DNA of 64,000 bases from Forficula auricularia (lineage: Eukaryota; Arthropoda; Insecta; Dermaptera; Forficulidae), in contig JALMQS010000273.1 in the NCBI GenBank assembly GCA_024734495.1, positions 62,001 through 126,000 of the forward strand. Direction: 5' to 3'. Below are positions 62,252 to 64,000 of the stretch, in pieces. Positions within the stretch are counted from its first letter, which is position 1. Each line of letters starts with the position of its first letter. A program made the translations under genes and the position numbers. The notes under the pieces are model-generated. The model was given only the letters and a program-made list of their open reading frames with translations. It had not been told where the DNA came from and ran no database searches.

Positions 62252-62795
62252 TAAAATATAAACGTTCAGTTTTTTATCCTATTTTGATATGGAATCCTAA
62301 AAATTAAAAATTATACTTTTGGTCAATTTGTGTTTGTGTTGGTCACCATGGTTTTGTAATATCAGTCATAATAATACGTAGATTTCTGCAGAGCGGTTTC
62401 TTTTCAATGACATACAACCTGGTAAATCTGGAGAGTGTAATAAAAAAGCATTTGCCAAATAATACACGAAGTCAATAGATTGAAAAGAGAAATGCTCTCG
62501 CTGGGGTGGATCGGGGAGGCAAGGGGTGCTTTTTTAAGCCAGGACCTACCCCAAAGGGGTTGTTGTTGTATGCTATGTGCGGTATGTATTATGCATTCAT
62601 TCCCAATCGCCATCTCAATCGGTGCTTTGCTTTATTCGATATCCGATAAGCTTTAAAACTCGACAAGGTTTTATTTTTTTAAATATTTTCAAAAATTCCA
62701 ATTAAATTCAATATTGTATTTAGTGGTTGAGTTTTCAATTTTAGGGTTCTGTATAAATAAAAAAACGGGATCATTGGTAGAATGTCGGTCTAAAC
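62252..62795. other. unassigned stretch, GC-richer in 62490-62640
   Basis: No gene; the minus-strand open frame at 62404-62613 has no domain. Confidence 0.3.
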
Positions 62796-62954
62796 CAGAG
62801 GTTCTCAACTTTTTTCTTCCAATGAACCCCTTCTGCAATTTTGTATGAATGCCATTTCACCCCTTTTCAGGATTTTTAACTCAAAAAGTTTATTTCAAAT
62901 AATATATAATGAAAATACAAGGTTTCATATTTTAATTAAAAAAATAATTATATT
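62796..62954 (+). mobile_element. hAT-type terminus
   Basis: CAGAGGTTCTCAACTTTTTTC is a typical hAT end, followed by AATGAACCCCTTCTGC. The partner was not found; it is interrupted or truncated by the following palindrome. Confidence 0.5.
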
Positions 62955-63120
62955 TTAAAAAAACTAAAAAACACGCTTCTAAAGTACAAAATAATGTAAT
63001 AATCAAACAGTGTGGGGCGCAAAAACATGTACATGTAATTTCGACAAAGTGCCCCACACTTTTTGATCAAGTATTACATTATTTTGTACTTTTTAGAAGC
63101 ATTTTTAGTTTTTTTTAAAT
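62955..63120. repeat. fold-back palindrome (about 165 bp)
   Basis: Arms ACTAAAAAACACGCTTCTAA, AGTACAAAATAATGTAATA and AGTGTGGGGC pair with the complementary right side. The centre is at about 63035. Confidence 0.65.
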
Positions 63121-63164
63121 ATATTTTATTTTTTACTTTTTAGTCTTAATTATTTTTATAGAGA

Positions 63165-63800
63165 AATAAGCTGACGTGTTCTGATGTGGCCATCCACTTG
63201 ACTTTACCATAAAACCTGGCCCCTCACTTATATTAATATTTAATAAAATTATTTATAATCATGTAGGGGAGGAGGGTTAGTTTTGCATTTTTAGACTTCT
63301 GGGGGCACACTGATTATGTGTACAAAATTTGGTTGAGTTTGGTAAATGGCCAAGATTTTCATTTTTTGACCCTCCACTCCCACCGTCCCCCATTTTTGGC
63401 GGTTAGATTTTGCATTTTTAGACTTCTGGGGGTCCACTGATTATGTATACAAAATTTGGCTGAGTTTGCTCAAACGACCTAGATTTTTAATTTTTAACCC
63501 CCTCCACCCGCCTTAATTTTGGGTTGATATGCACAAAAATCTAATCAGCTCTTAATCTCAATGGACCAAAACTACATGTGAAATTTGATTTCGATATTCA
63601 AACTAGTTTTTGATCTAGTTTGTCCACAAAAATTTGGTAACGCACAGACTAACTAAATAACTAACAACCAGACAGACTAACAGACATTTTGATAAAACAA
63701 TTATTATCTCAAAAAATATAATTTTTTCGATGTTTACTTATTAGAGCTTTTTTGTAGAGCAAAATGCCATGGCTTCGCTCAATTTTTTTAATCGAAATAG
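63165..63800 (+). repeat. M2 repeat
   Basis: Starts ATAAGCTGACGTGTTCTGAT, then TTACCATAAAACCTGGCCCC, two roughly 115 bp units, GGGTTGATATGCAC, CAGACAGACTAACAGAC and the end AATGCCATGGCTTCGCTC. Closely related to 33709-34385, and the most complete uninterrupted M2 in the window. Confidence 0.68.
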
Positions 63801-64000
63801 TTTCAGCTGTTTTTTAGATATTTCGAAAAAAAGAAGGAAAAAACACTTTTTTCATGCACGATTACAATACTTGACCATACCCTGTATGGTAAAGTAAAAA
63901 GTGTGTTGAATTTAACAGAATGGAATTAAATTGTTAATTGCAAAACGTTATTCGTCAAAAAAATAAAGATGAAATAAAACACGTAAAGAATCAAAAGGAC
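63801..64000. other. unassigned AT-rich stretch
   Basis: Nothing recognised before the window ends. Confidence 0.3.

Overview
This 64 kb AT-rich window looks like a repeat-dense stretch of a large invertebrate, probably arthropod, genome. The evidence is Penelope-like (PLE) GIY-YIG retroelement ORFs, Jockey-type and RTE-type LINE remnants, tRNA-headed SINEs, Helitrons with CTAG-T ends, hAT, pogo/Tigger, PIF-like and TTAA-flanked DNA elements, and many fold-back MITEs. The taxon cannot be fixed from the sequence alone. I found no convincing host protein-coding gene and no canonical tRNA or rRNA gene; nearly every open frame is either a transposon remnant or chance. There is one 100-base assembly gap (38823-38922).

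The most striking content is a set of eight palindromic (inverted-repeat) insertions of 136 to 2,052 bp, each bounded by a 12-15 bp target-site duplication (TSD): 4828-5641, 4872-5431 (nested in the first), 8708-9110, 25846-26122, 30505-30719, 31928-33281, 40993-43044 and 47872-48007. The largest consists of two head-to-head truncated PLE copies (reverse transcriptase thumb plus GIY-YIG endonuclease). Five carry recognisable hammerhead-ribozyme (HHR) cores and two carry remnants. A further HHR lies alone at 7925-7992. The HHRs share two peculiarities: one extra nucleotide between core residue A9 and stem II, and, in most, a very short self-complementary stem III (ACGU, ACUAUAGU or an AU run). 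Such a stem III cannot close well in a monomer but could in a dimer. I infer a family of PLE-derived, mostly non-autonomous hammerhead elements moved by target-primed insertion.

Layout. 1-5650: PLE-like ends, G-rich repeats, PIF-like MITEs, and the nested palindromes. 5650-14600: M1 repeats (CGACTTC-box family), LINE 3' ends, one HHR, a fold-back element and a chimeric tRNA/LINE retrocopy. 14600-27300: fold-back elements containing a tRNA-like T-arm, a compound repeat present twice, a 2.26 kb TTAA-flanked element with a self-inserted inverted repeat, and another HHR palindrome. 27300-36000: a roughly 182 bp tandem satellite, TTAA elements and a palindrome whose hammerhead was split by an M1 insertion. 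36000-44000: fold-backs, the gap and the PLE pair. 44000-52000: two sister Helitrons, a Jockey-type LINE remnant, a possible CRE-rich regulatory island and a TIR element carrying an RTE fragment. 52000-64000: pogo MITEs, a Tigger transposase remnant, a SINE, and a hAT element inserted at the tip of a Helitron.

Islands of unique, less AT-rich sequence (for example 9240-9700, 14770-15130, 31330-31700, 47100-47460, 57690-58260) remain between transposons. They are the only places where host regulatory or exonic sequence might lie, but no gene can be called in them.
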